Below are positions 7,851 through 15,369 of a stretch of DNA of 20,691 bases, piece after piece; position 1 is the first letter of the stretch; each line of letters begins with the position of its first letter. This DNA is from Eubacterium sp. (GTDB lineage Bacteria; Bacillota; Clostridia; Lachnospirales; Lachnospiraceae): the NCBI GenBank assembly GCA_003520145.1, contig DOVJ01000220.1:4520-25210 (forward strand). Direction: 5' to 3'. The notes beneath the pieces are model-generated. The model saw only the letters and a list, made by a program, of their open reading frames with translations, searched no databases and had not been told where the DNA came from. Position numbers and translations under genes: made by a program.

Positions 7851-8081
7851 TTATTCCTCAAATTCGATGACAAGGTAAAAGCCTCTGTCATTTTTTTCTA
7901 TTTCACAGACTTTCCCCTCTTTGGACTTAATCCTGTTTCCATATTCATAATTACCGGACATGGCAATTGCAGGCTCAGCAGTATAATAAAAAGACAGAGG
8001 AAGAACACCTTCTGTTATAGGAACTATATCACCGACCTGAACAAGACCCTCTCTCTCCATCTTAAATCTCTCTCGTCTCAT
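7851..8081 (-). CDS. Conserved-looking 76-residue protein of unknown function
   Basis: I do not recognise a characterised family. From ATG 8081 it is a 76-residue soluble, charged protein starting MRRERFKMEREGL. Alternating short strands with glycine turns (VQVGDIVPI, RIKSKEGKVCEIEKNDRGFYLVIEF) suggest a small beta-barrel of SH3 or KOW type; this is an impression from sequence only. The start was chosen for GGAGG with 9 bases of spacing. Alternatives are ATG 8087 (spacing too short) and ATG 8060, just after the upstream stop. It overlaps the 3' end of the PBP-like gene by 20 bases and ends the cell-envelope gene group. Its last codons double as a probable terminator for the opposing tRNA. Confidence 0.75.
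   Translation of the reverse strand: MRRERFKMEREGLVQVGDIVPITEGVLPLSFYYTAEPAIAMSGNYEYGNRIKSKEGKVCEIEKNDRGFYLVIEFEE
7867..7897 (+). terminator. Intrinsic terminator of tRNA-Leu inside the opposing gene
   Basis: ATGACA (7867-7872) plus AGG (7873-7875) pair with CCT (7882-7884) plus TGTCAT (7886-7891) with one bulged C. Seven T residues (7891-7897) complete a plus-strand terminator. It begins 22 bases after the tRNA end and lies within the last coding codons of the minus-strand 76-residue gene. On the minus strand the hairpin has no T-run after it, so it should act in one direction only. Confidence 0.7.
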
Positions 8082-8925
8082 GAGCATATACCTCCAACAC
8101 ATCCTTAGCAACCTTTTGCATATATGATTCTATTATATCATCTTTTTTATCATCATGCACTATGATAGTGACAGCAACTGATCTGTCCTGTATATTCGAA
8201 TAAGCTGATATACCGTCATCATATATCTTATATCTGATCTTCTTATCACCAAGAGTATCTACTAAAAGTGAATCCTTAAGCAATTCTGCCTCTTCCTCAG
8301 AGCATATATCAAGCTTATCATCTTTTTGATGTTCAAAAAGATTCCTGCCATTGTACTTAACCTCCTCGATTATATAAAGAGGTCTGAATTCTCCCTTATC
8401 TGCGATATATGATATCTCCTTATGACGCTTATATATAGTGCTTTCCTCAAAGCCTTCATCAAGCTTTGCAGAATCCTCACCACTCATATAGCACCTTATA
8501 GCACCACTCTTTACATCCGTAACAAGTATATCAAAGAACGCAGTCTCATCTCCTATGCGTTCTTTGATCGCTCTGCAATAATCGCCATCAAGCGTGATAA
8601 CAACATCAGCACCCTTACTCTTTTTTCCAAATATATAATTCCTGATGAGACTCCACTCGTTAAAAGGCGTATATAGAAGGTATGAAAGATTCGAACGCTC
8701 AACAGATAAAACCGCCTCTTCACACCCGGAAACCATACCGCCGCTCATCCTTATCTCACCCTTATCTATATAATCTTCTCTTAAAGCAATCCTCTTATTG
8801 TAGGTACTTCCCTCATACTTTTTTCCGTACAGGAAAGCTATATACAATATCCATACAGCCATGACTGCATATATGATCAGAACTGTCTTCTTTATCATTT
8901 TTACACTTTCATCTTTTGGCGACAT
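8062..8925 (-). CDS. Degenerate class B penicillin-binding protein homologue (no catalytic motifs)
   Basis: This 287-residue protein has one N-terminal membrane segment (about 13-33) and then pieces that resemble class B PBPs. Residues 106-148 (ADVVITLDGDYCRAI ... DVKSGAIRCYMSG) match the strand leading into the transpeptidase domain, often written DVVLTIDxxLQ ... DPKTGAVLAM. Residues 181-222 (RPLYIIEEVKYNGRNLF ... SEEEAELLKDSL) match the later PYLVKEV ... ISEETAxxL region. Residues 248-279 resemble the closing strand and helix. The active-site SxxK, SxN and KTG motifs are all missing and the protein is far shorter than a normal PBP. It directly follows and overlaps by 17 bases a SEDS gene, where an active PBP would normally sit. 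The start at 8925 has AGGGG with 5 bases of spacing. It probably binds the SEDS partner as a pseudo-enzyme; that is inference. Confidence 0.65.
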   Translation of the reverse strand: MSPKDESVKMIKKTVLIIYAVMAVWILYIAFLYGKKYEGSTYNKRIALREDYIDKGEIRMSGGMVSGCEEAVLSVERSNLSYLLYTPFNEWSLIRNYIFGKKSKGADVVITLDGDYCRAIKERIGDETAFFDILVTDVKSGAIRCYMSGEDSAKLDEGFEESTIYKRHKEISYIADKGEFRPLYIIEEVKYNGRNLFEHQKDDKLDICSEEEAELLKDSLLVDTLGDKKIRYKIYDDGISAYSNIQDRSVAVTIIVHDDKKDDIIESYMQKVAKDVLEVYAHETREI

Positions 8926-10216
8926 ATATACCCCTTCTTCCGTATCTTATGATAGCAAATACAGCCGCAAAAAGCATAGAACATCCGATGAATGAACTTC
9001 CGCCATAGCTGACAAACGGCAATACCACGCCTGTAGAAGGTATAAATCTTGAGGCACCTCCTATAGTCAGGAAATTCTGGAATATCACAAGGCACGCTAT
9101 CGCACCGATAGATAATCTCGAACTGTTATCCCCAACACTTGCACTCATACAAAGATTCATGAGATGACAAAAAAGCGCAAGCGACGCCATTATAAGTGCA
9201 AATGCTACTATAAGCCCAAGTTCTTCACAAACAGCAGAAAACATAAAATCCATCTCAACAAGAGGTATCGCCCTTGGGAGCCCTCTTGTAAGGCCGGTAC
9301 CAAAAAGCCCGCCATTCGCAATCGAGAATATCGACTGGGACAACTGATATCCTTCATCATCGATATGCCCTATAGGATCAACAAGTGCTGTAACTCTTGT
9401 TCTGAAGTGTGCAACCTTCGAATATAGCACAAAAGCTGCCATAACAATCGTAGCCAAAGAGCCTATTATTATTATTCTCTTGTGATATACCATATATATC
9501 ATAAGAACGTATACCGCACTAAGTATAAGAATCGAGCCAAAGTCGTTCGCCAACACAAGAAGTATCGACAGAATAACATATTCAACAGCACTGATGATAA
9601 GCCACTTTTTGTCCTTCTTGGTCAGAACATGCGAATTAAATACCACAAAAGCTATCTTCACAAGTTCAAAAGGCTGAAAGGATATACCAAAAAAGCTGAG
9701 ATAAATCCTCGCTCCATAGGCTGAATCACCTCTTATGACCATATAGAGAAGTAAAAAAGTTCCTATGATCATACATACTATATCAACATAATTCTTACCC
9801 TTAAGAAGCTTTATAAAAAGTGGCAGCAAAGTCATGATGAGCATACCCATCACAGCAAATACAGCCTGCTTTCTGTACAAACTCGCAGACAAAGCCCCCA
9901 TCTGAACAAGCGAAACAGCTATAAGGAATATGATTACCCTGTATATGAATTCGCACGAATCATGATAAAGCTTCCTGATCACTATATCAGTAACAGTCAT
10001 AATAACAACTACTATCAGGCCCAAAGTTACAATCAACCAATCCCTGCGCGAAGCAAAAATCGCACTTTCCCCCACTATCATAAAGAGAATAGGACAGGCA
10101 AGATTCACTTTGGCATATCCCCTTGTATCTTTTTTATATAATTCAAATCCAAGTGTAATGATATATATGATAGCGATGATCGCTAATATATATCTGGATA
10201 TAATCACAAAAGTCAT
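8909..10216 (-). CDS. SEDS-family peptidoglycan glycosyltransferase (FtsW/RodA/SpoVE)
   Basis: This multi-pass membrane protein of 435 residues should polymerise lipid II into glycan strands. SEDS signatures are visible: FQPFELVKIAFVVF (usually QPSEL.K), a lipid-facing loop RAIPLVEMDFMFSAVCEELGLI that keeps the catalytic-type aspartate (MDF), and the terminal signature STGVVLPFVSYGGSSFIG. About ten hydrophobic segments can be counted. The ATG at 10216 was chosen because GGGAG lies 7 bases upstream and it overlaps the U32 gene stop as TGATG; a longer reading from 10285 would run back into that gene. It is followed by a transpeptidase-dead PBP-like gene. Whether it is the division (FtsW), elongation (RodA) or sporulation (SpoVE) member cannot be decided here. 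Confidence 0.92.
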   Translation of the reverse strand: MTFVIISRYILAIIAIIYIITLGFELYKKDTRGYAKVNLACPILFMIVGESAIFASRRDWLIVTLGLIVVVIMTVTDIVIRKLYHDSCEFIYRVIIFLIAVSLVQMGALSASLYRKQAVFAVMGMLIMTLLPLFIKLLKGKNYVDIVCMIIGTFLLLYMVIRGDSAYGARIYLSFFGISFQPFELVKIAFVVFNSHVLTKKDKKWLIISAVEYVILSILLVLANDFGSILILSAVYVLMIYMVYHKRIIIIGSLATIVMAAFVLYSKVAHFRTRVTALVDPIGHIDDEGYQLSQSIFSIANGGLFGTGLTRGLPRAIPLVEMDFMFSAVCEELGLIVAFALIMASLALFCHLMNLCMSASVGDNSSRLSIGAIACLVIFQNFLTIGGASRFIPSTGVVLPFVSYGGSSFIGCSMLFAAVFAIIRYGRRGIYVAKR

Positions 10217-12498
10217 CACATAACTCCCTTGATATAATGACCATATGTACAGGCACGGTCTGTACTCTTTCCTGTTTGAAGACAATCAAGTATCATTCTC
10301 AAAGACATGGTCTCATGTGCAGTCATAACTATACGCTGCCTCAAAAAACCACTTTCTCGCACATACAGAGGTCTTGCGCTGTATATGCGATTCTGATTAT
10401 GAGCAAAATCATTGACATAGTGATATGTTTCATTTTTCCTATCGGTGATGTCACCACTGATCGCTTCACCTATCGGTCTTGCGCTCACCATCATTGGTAT
10501 ATGTCCATAAACAACCATCTCATCGTCCATGATCTTGTCAAGAAGCTCTTCCCTGCACAGTTCATAAGACGCTGTTGTCGACAGACCGAGACTTCTTAAG
10601 AATAACTTGGTATAATCGTTGAAGCACGGTATAGTCGCATCGCATATGACCGCTTTATCCTTAAGACTTTCGCTCGCCTTAATATAAGCATATTCCTCCA
10701 TGCTCCTGATCAAGAATCCATCAAACCGGCTAAGATCCTTTTCCCCAAGAGAATCCATGAAACTCTTTCTGAACACGACAGGAAAAGCATAATAAACTTC
10801 TTTGGTTTCTCTTAGTTTTGCCAAACTATCATCACTTATCGTAGGATCTTCCAGATATATTCTTGTAACTAAAGTCTCAGATAACGAAGCCATATAATCA
10901 GTTCCATTCTCAAAAAGAACCGAATACCTGACTTGCTCCATATCTGCAAGTGCTGCACTATCTGAAGCATCCCGCCTCATAACATAGCTTTGTTCCACAC
11001 TCTCTCGATTCATAGAATTCTTCATCTTCTCTTCTAAGAGTGTGATAACACTGCGCCTTAGGGAATTAAGAACACCCATACTGATAAATGCATCCTCAGA
11101 TATATCTATATCGCATGAAACAAGCTTATATGGCGTATCTCCAAGCTTTGATAACTGGGTCTCAACACGTGACGCACTAACCGGTGCGCTTTCTGCCCTC
11201 TCCACTGTATCGCCACTTATCACCACACTGTATCCAAGACAATCAGCAGTAAGTTCAAGCACTTCACCAACTATAGCCTTCAGTTTAAAGCTTATATCAA
11301 GTTTCTTAACTGCACTTATATAATCCTTATCAAGTTCCTCGTAGAGGCTGTTATTCCTTATCCTGTATATCTTATCGCCAGCTTTACATCTACACTCACG
11401 AGTAACCTTAAGCTTTATGATATCGCCTTTTTTCTTGCTTTCACTGAATGTATGATCATACTTATCGCCATACTCAACAACATCCCCCTTGTTGATAGGC
11501 AAATCAGCCTTAACTGTGATCTCATTCTTCAACCTGTTAACACAGGTAGCAACAGCCACACCTTCATGATTAGGCTTCTTATGCGTGAGCATATCCTTAG
11601 GATAATTATCCTTATAATACCCTTCACAAAAACCGCCTCTGTTAAATAGGTCCATGAGCTTTATAACATCTTCATCATCAACATGATAATGCGCACGGTC
11701 CTCAAGATACATATCTACATACTTTCGATATATCGATACTACGCCTGCCACATATTCTGCATTCTTCATGCGCCCCTCTATCTTGAGGGAATACACTCCG
11801 GCATCTAATATCTCAGGCAATATGGATAGTGTACACATATCCTTGAGACTAAGAAGATAATCCTTCTTCCCCTCCTTAAGATACAGAAGTCTGCACGCCT
11901 GAGCACAACGCCCTCGATTACCGCTTCTTTCACCTATGAAACTGCTAAGAAGACACTGTCCCGAATAACAGTAGCACAAAGCACCATGCACAAAGCTTTC
12001 GATTTCTATATCAACATTGTCATGTATATCCTTTATCTCATCAAGAGACAGCTCTCTGGCAGTTACTATACGCTTTGCACCATGCTCCTTAAAAAAAGAA
12101 GCTCCGTATCTTCCAGAGGTCGATACCTGAGTACTTATATGTATATCCAAATCAGGGAAATTCTTATGTAGATAATCAAATACACCTATATCCTGAACGA
12201 TGACTGCGTCCAGTCCTGCTTCATATAACGGAAGAATATAAGAAAACAAGCTGTCAATCTCCTTATTCTTCATAAGGGTATTGACAGTAAGGTAGACTTT
12301 AACACCATAAAGATGTGCAAATCCTATGGTATCTATTAATTCTTCATCACTAAAGTTCTTAGCATAAGCTCTTGCTCCGAAGCTTGTGCCACTAAGATAA
12401 ACTGCGTCTGCGCCAGCAGATACAGCGGCACGCACACAGTCATATGAACCACACGGAGCAAGAAGCTCAACTTTATCAGTTCTATTCATACATATCAC
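10216..12498 (-). CDS. U32 family peptidase-like protein (RlhA-type, long form)
   Basis: This 760-residue protein has the U32 fold N-terminally, starting VELLAPCGSYDCVRAAV. The family signature is at about 167-182 (ESFVHGALCYCYSGQC), followed by the cysteine-containing stretches RGRCAQACR (192-203) and LKDMC (218-222). The cysteines C175, C182, C198 and C222 fit the set that holds an iron-sulfur cluster in U32 proteins. The second half contains a DUF3656-like region and a further U32-like segment. RlhA of E. coli is needed for a 23S rRNA hydroxylation and other members modify tRNA, so an RNA-modifying role is more likely than proteolysis; that is inference. The GTG start at 12498 overlaps the zapA stop as GTGA; an ATG at 12489 is the alternative. 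Confidence 0.9.
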   Translation of the reverse strand: MICMNRTDKVELLAPCGSYDCVRAAVSAGADAVYLSGTSFGARAYAKNFSDEELIDTIGFAHLYGVKVYLTVNTLMKNKEIDSLFSYILPLYEAGLDAVIVQDIGVFDYLHKNFPDLDIHISTQVSTSGRYGASFFKEHGAKRIVTARELSLDEIKDIHDNVDIEIESFVHGALCYCYSGQCLLSSFIGERSGNRGRCAQACRLLYLKEGKKDYLLSLKDMCTLSILPEILDAGVYSLKIEGRMKNAEYVAGVVSIYRKYVDMYLEDRAHYHVDDEDVIKLMDLFNRGGFCEGYYKDNYPKDMLTHKKPNHEGVAVATCVNRLKNEITVKADLPINKGDVVEYGDKYDHTFSESKKKGDIIKLKVTRECRCKAGDKIYRIRNNSLYEELDKDYISAVKKLDISFKLKAIVGEVLELTADCLGYSVVISGDTVERAESAPVSASRVETQLSKLGDTPYKLVSCDIDISEDAFISMGVLNSLRRSVITLLEEKMKNSMNRESVEQSYVMRRDASDSAALADMEQVRYSVLFENGTDYMASLSETLVTRIYLEDPTISDDSLAKLRETKEVYYAFPVVFRKSFMDSLGEKDLSRFDGFLIRSMEEYAYIKASESLKDKAVICDATIPCFNDYTKLFLRSLGLSTTASYELCREELLDKIMDDEMVVYGHIPMMVSARPIGEAISGDITDRKNETYHYVNDFAHNQNRIYSARPLYVRESGFLRQRIVMTAHETMSLRMILDCLQTGKSTDRACTYGHYIKGVM

Positions 12499-12893
12499 TT
12501 CTTGCTTCCGTTAAGTTCTGTTTCAAGCTTAACAACATTCTTCTGATAACGGTTTACTTCACTCTTAAGAGTATCTATCTCTGCGTTAGCAGCATCAGCC
12601 TTAATCTGAAGTGCTATAGTATCATGTCTGAGATTATATATCTCATCGTTCTTAGCACTAAGTTCAGCTTCTAACTCTTCAACTCTCTTCTTTGCTTTAA
12701 GATAATCATCTGCAATATTAAGCTTGATTATCATATCCTGCATATCCCTGGTTTGCTTCTTAAAAGACGGGGATGTCTTGCATTCTGATATCTTACCGTT
12801 GATGTATGATGCAACCTTCTGTATATATTCCTCATCATCACCGGAACTGAGTTTTATAACTGAACCATCTATAACAACACTCACTACGCTCAT
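12495..12893 (-). CDS. zapA: Cell division protein ZapA
   Basis: This 132-residue protein starts with the ZapA N-terminal domain (VVIDGSVIKLSSGDDEEYIQKVASYINGKI) and continues as a long coiled coil (about 45-130) rich in heptad-like leucine, glutamate and lysine. ZapA binds FtsZ and bundles its filaments at the Z-ring. The C-terminal coiled coil is longer than in many homologues (family usually about 85-110 residues). The ATG at 12893 follows GGAGG by 6 bases, and a strong promoter lies in the short gap after ruvB. It leads a transcription unit with the U32 gene, the SEDS glycosyltransferase and the PBP-like gene, consistent with a division or envelope role. Confidence 0.9.
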   Translation of the reverse strand: MSVVSVVIDGSVIKLSSGDDEEYIQKVASYINGKISECKTSPSFKKQTRDMQDMIIKLNIADDYLKAKKRVEELEAELSAKNDEIYNLRHDTIALQIKADAANAEIDTLKSEVNRYQKNVVKLETELNGSKK

Positions 12894-12936
12894 AAGTAAC
12901 CTCCATAGGTATTAGGATTAATGAATTCTTATGTTT

Positions 12937-12965
12937 ATTATCGCACAATATACAATCTGTGTCAA
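12937..12965 (-). promoter_or_regulatory. Promoter of the zapA gene group
   Basis: Read on the minus strand, TTGACA (12965-12960) is separated by 17 bases from GATAAT (12942-12937), with an extended -10 TGC immediately before it. Transcription should start near 12930, giving a 5' leader of about 37 bases that ends in the GGAGG site of zapA. The -35 box starts 12 bases after the ruvB stop codon. No terminator separates ruvB from this promoter, so read-through from the rnf-ruv group is also possible. Confidence 0.82.
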
Positions 12966-12977
12966 GCAAAGCCACTT

Positions 12978-13967
12978 TCAAGGGCGGGGTATGACTTCCT
13001 TGGCAAGATCTGTAGCTACACGGCCTCTCGGTGTACGATTTATAAAACCATTCTGAACCAGATACGGTTCATACATATCCTCTATAGTGCCAGCATCTTC
13101 TCCCATAGCCGCAGCTATGGCATTCGTGCCAACCGGGCCGCCATTATACTTATTGATTATTATATCAAGCATCTCACGGTCATTCTTATCAAGACCATGT
13201 CTGTCCACATCAAGATGATCAAGTGCATACGAAGCTACATCACGCGTTATAGCACCATCATACTTTACCTGTGCAAAATCCCTGACACGCTTAAGAAGCC
13301 TGTTAGCAAGTCTTGGTGTGCCACGTGAACGTCTTGCAATCTCCATAGCGCCCTCAGTATCTATGCTTATATTGAGAAGCGCTGCCGATCTTATGACTAT
13401 CTTAGATAGCTCTTCTGTCGTATAATACTCAAGCTTGCTTATGATTCCAAAACGGTCTCTTAAGGGTGCGCTAAGAAGTCCTGCCCGTGTAGTTGCCGAA
13501 ACTAAAGTAAAGCGCGGAAGATCAAGTCTCACCGACTTAGCAGACGGTCCCTTACCTATCACTATATCTATGGCATAATCCTCCATAGCAGGATACAGAA
13601 CCTCCTCTACCTGTTTTCCAAGTCTGTGTATCTCATCGATAAAAAGCACATCTCCATCATCAAGTGAATTAAGTATTGCTGCAAGTTCACCAGGTGTCTC
13701 TATGGCAGGCCCTGATGTGACCTTGATATGAACCTTCATCTCGTTAGCTATTATATTGGCAAGAGTTGTCTTACCAAGACCTGGAGGTCCGAAGAACAAG
13801 GTGTGATCCAGATTCTCACCACGATCAAGTGCAGCCTTGATATATATCTTTAGATTGGACTTTAACTTTTCCTGACCTATATAATCAGACAAAAGAAGTG
13901 GTCTTAGTCCCTGCTCTAGAGATGCATCCTCTTCTGTATATTCAGTTGTTATTATCCTTTTCTCCAT
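12978..13967 (-). CDS. ruvB: Holliday junction branch migration helicase RuvB
   Basis: This 329-residue AAA+ ATPase drives branch migration of Holliday junctions with RuvA. Visible motifs are Walker A (FFGPPGLGKTTLA), Walker B (DVLFIDEIHRL), the sensor 1 segment (LVSATTRAGLL), the arginine finger (PLRDRFG) and the C-terminal winged-helix region with RTPRGRVAT near the end. The ATG at 13967 has AAGGGA with 5 bases of spacing. It lies 12 bases after ruvA. Length and motifs are normal and complete. No ruvC is present nearby, as expected for Firmicutes, which use RecU for resolution. Confidence 0.97.
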   Translation of the reverse strand: MEKRIITTEYTEEDASLEQGLRPLLLSDYIGQEKLKSNLKIYIKAALDRGENLDHTLFFGPPGLGKTTLANIIANEMKVHIKVTSGPAIETPGELAAILNSLDDGDVLFIDEIHRLGKQVEEVLYPAMEDYAIDIVIGKGPSAKSVRLDLPRFTLVSATTRAGLLSAPLRDRFGIISKLEYYTTEELSKIVIRSAALLNISIDTEGAMEIARRSRGTPRLANRLLKRVRDFAQVKYDGAITRDVASYALDHLDVDRHGLDKNDREMLDIIINKYNGGPVGTNAIAAAMGEDAGTIEDMYEPYLVQNGFINRTPRGRVATDLAKEVIPRP

Positions 13968-13979
13968 ACAAATCCCTTA

Positions 13980-14561
13980 TCAAATAAGCTTCTTAAGAAG
14001 CTTCTTCATGATCTTGCCACTGTCAAGACCTTCTAAATCATCGGTTGCTGATATAGCAAGCATGATATCACTTCTTTGATATCCGAGGCTCATAAGAGCT
14101 TCTACTGCATCATCCACCTCAGAAGATGAAGTCTTAATATCAACAGGCACATAATGTATATCACAGACCTTATTCTTGAGCTCTGTCACGATTCTCTCTG
14201 CTTTCTTAGTACCAAGCTTAGGAGCCTTGGATAAAGCCTTAACATCGGATGTCGATATATACAGGCACAACGTCGGCACATCACAAAAGCCTAAGATCCC
14301 GATTGCAGTAGAAGCGCCTATGGTTGAGACAGTGATTAGAAGCTTGAATAGCTCTCTTTCTTCTTTGGACGTAAAACCATAGATAGCCACATCATTTTCC
14401 TTAATATCCATGTAGGTATAGATCATGATCTCATCTCCCACATGTCCCAAAAGAGGCTTCTTTGAATCTGCTATATGAACCTCGTAACCTATATCATGAC
14501 AATCGACAATTATAAGGTTTTCTTCATCGTCTGCATATATGCCTTTTATGTATGATATCAT
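13980..14561 (-). CDS. ruvA: Holliday junction DNA helicase subunit RuvA
   Basis: This 193-residue protein starts MISYIKGIYADDEENLIIVDC, with the N-terminal OB-fold. Helix-hairpin-helix segments for junction binding follow (LLITVSTIGASTAIGILG and LSKAPKLGTKKAERIV), then a C-terminal RuvB-binding domain (DDAVEALMSLGYQRSDI). It holds the four-way junction and recruits RuvB. The ATG at 14561 is chosen for AAAGGA with 6 bases of spacing and for normal family length; the reading frame is open further upstream but into rnfB. Only 2 bases separate it from the rnfB stop, so the ruv pair appears cotranscribed with the rnf operon. Confidence 0.96.
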   Translation of the reverse strand: MISYIKGIYADDEENLIIVDCHDIGYEVHIADSKKPLLGHVGDEIMIYTYMDIKENDVAIYGFTSKEERELFKLLITVSTIGASTAIGILGFCDVPTLCLYISTSDVKALSKAPKLGTKKAERIVTELKNKVCDIHYVPVDIKTSSSEVDDAVEALMSLGYQRSDIMLAISATDDLEGLDSGKIMKKLLKKLI

Positions 14562-14563
14562 AT

Positions 14564-15358
14564 TCAATCCTTTACTTTGATGATCTTCGAAGGACACTTT
14601 CTTGCGCACGCCGCACAGCCTGCGCATACATCATAGTCGATCTTCGCAAGATTATTCTCTACTTTGATAGCGTCCACAGGACATATCCTCTCACACATAG
14701 AACAGCCTATACAGCCAGCACTGCAGGCCTTCTTAACATCGATTCCCTTATCAAGCGAATTACATGCCACCCTTATATCAGCAGTAGCCGGAATTATCTC
14801 GATAAGATGCCTTGGACATGCCTTAGCGCACATGCCGCACGCCACACACTTATCCTCATCTACAACTGCTATTCCATCAACAATATGAATAGCGTCATAT
14901 TCGCAGACCTTCACACAGCTGCCATAGCCCAGACATCCGTATGTACAGGCCTTATCACCGCCACCAGGCATATTGTTGACAAGCGTGCATGATGCTTCGC
15001 CTACATACTGATAAGTCTTAGGAGACTTCTCACAATCTCCAGAACACTTGACAAATGCTATCTTTCGAACACTTTCTCCTGCACTCACACCAAGTATTGC
15101 GCCAACTTCTTTAGCTACCTTCGCACCGCCCACAGGGCAGGCATTAACCGGTGCTTCACCAGCGGCTATCGCCTTAGCAAGAGCATCACAGCCTGCGAAT
15201 CCACAACCACCGCAATTATTGCCGGGAAGCGCTTCCCTTATCTTAAGAACCTTTTCATCCTCATGAACAGCAAACTTCTTACCAGCGGCTATGAGGAATA
15301 TACCTATGAGTGCTCCTAAAACACCCATGATCAATATCGTCAATAATATATCTTCCAT
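14564..15358 (-). CDS. rnfB: Rnf complex iron-sulfur subunit RnfB
   Basis: This 264-residue subunit probably takes electrons from reduced ferredoxin. One N-terminal membrane anchor (about 5-25) is followed by the Rnf-type cluster motif NNCGGCGFAGC (C49, C52, C57) with C74. Further cysteine groups are C138/C142/C148/C152, C171/C174/C177/C181, C216/C219/C222/C226 and C245/C248/C251/C255, enough for about five or six [4Fe-4S] clusters, with additional cysteines at 105, 109, 124, 199 and 212. The cysteine-rich, ferredoxin-like extension resembles clostridial and Acetobacterium RnfB rather than the shorter proteobacterial form. The start at 15358 has AGGAAGG with 6 bases of spacing. It is last in the rnfCDGEAB order. 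Confidence 0.96.
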   Translation of the reverse strand: MEDILLTILIMGVLGALIGIFLIAAGKKFAVHEDEKVLKIREALPGNNCGGCGFAGCDALAKAIAAGEAPVNACPVGGAKVAKEVGAILGVSAGESVRKIAFVKCSGDCEKSPKTYQYVGEASCTLVNNMPGGGDKACTYGCLGYGSCVKVCEYDAIHIVDGIAVVDEDKCVACGMCAKACPRHLIEIIPATADIRVACNSLDKGIDVKKACSAGCIGCSMCERICPVDAIKVENNLAKIDYDVCAGCAACARKCPSKIIKVKD

Positions 15359-15369
15359 ATCATACCTTC

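Noticed and set aside
7846..7852. The T-run directly after the tRNA as a terminator on its own
   Set aside because: The preceding stem is the tRNA acceptor stem, which spans the whole tRNA rather than forming a compact hairpin; the hairpin at 7867-7897 is a better candidate.
8137..8508. SxxxK, KSG and SN-type triplets in the PBP-like protein as possible surviving active-site motifs
   Set aside because: The KSG at residues 139-141 aligns with the non-catalytic DPKTG strand that precedes the active serine in PBPs, and no SxxK spacing is found anywhere in the protein.
12943..12959. Partial dyad (CACA...TGTG) in the spacer of the zapA promoter
   Set aside because: The arms match over only four bases and are no better than expected by chance in AT-rich DNA.
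12921..13328. Plus-strand open frame opposite ruvB
   Set aside because: It is antisense to the conserved RuvB C-terminus and has no recognisable protein features or ribosome binding site.
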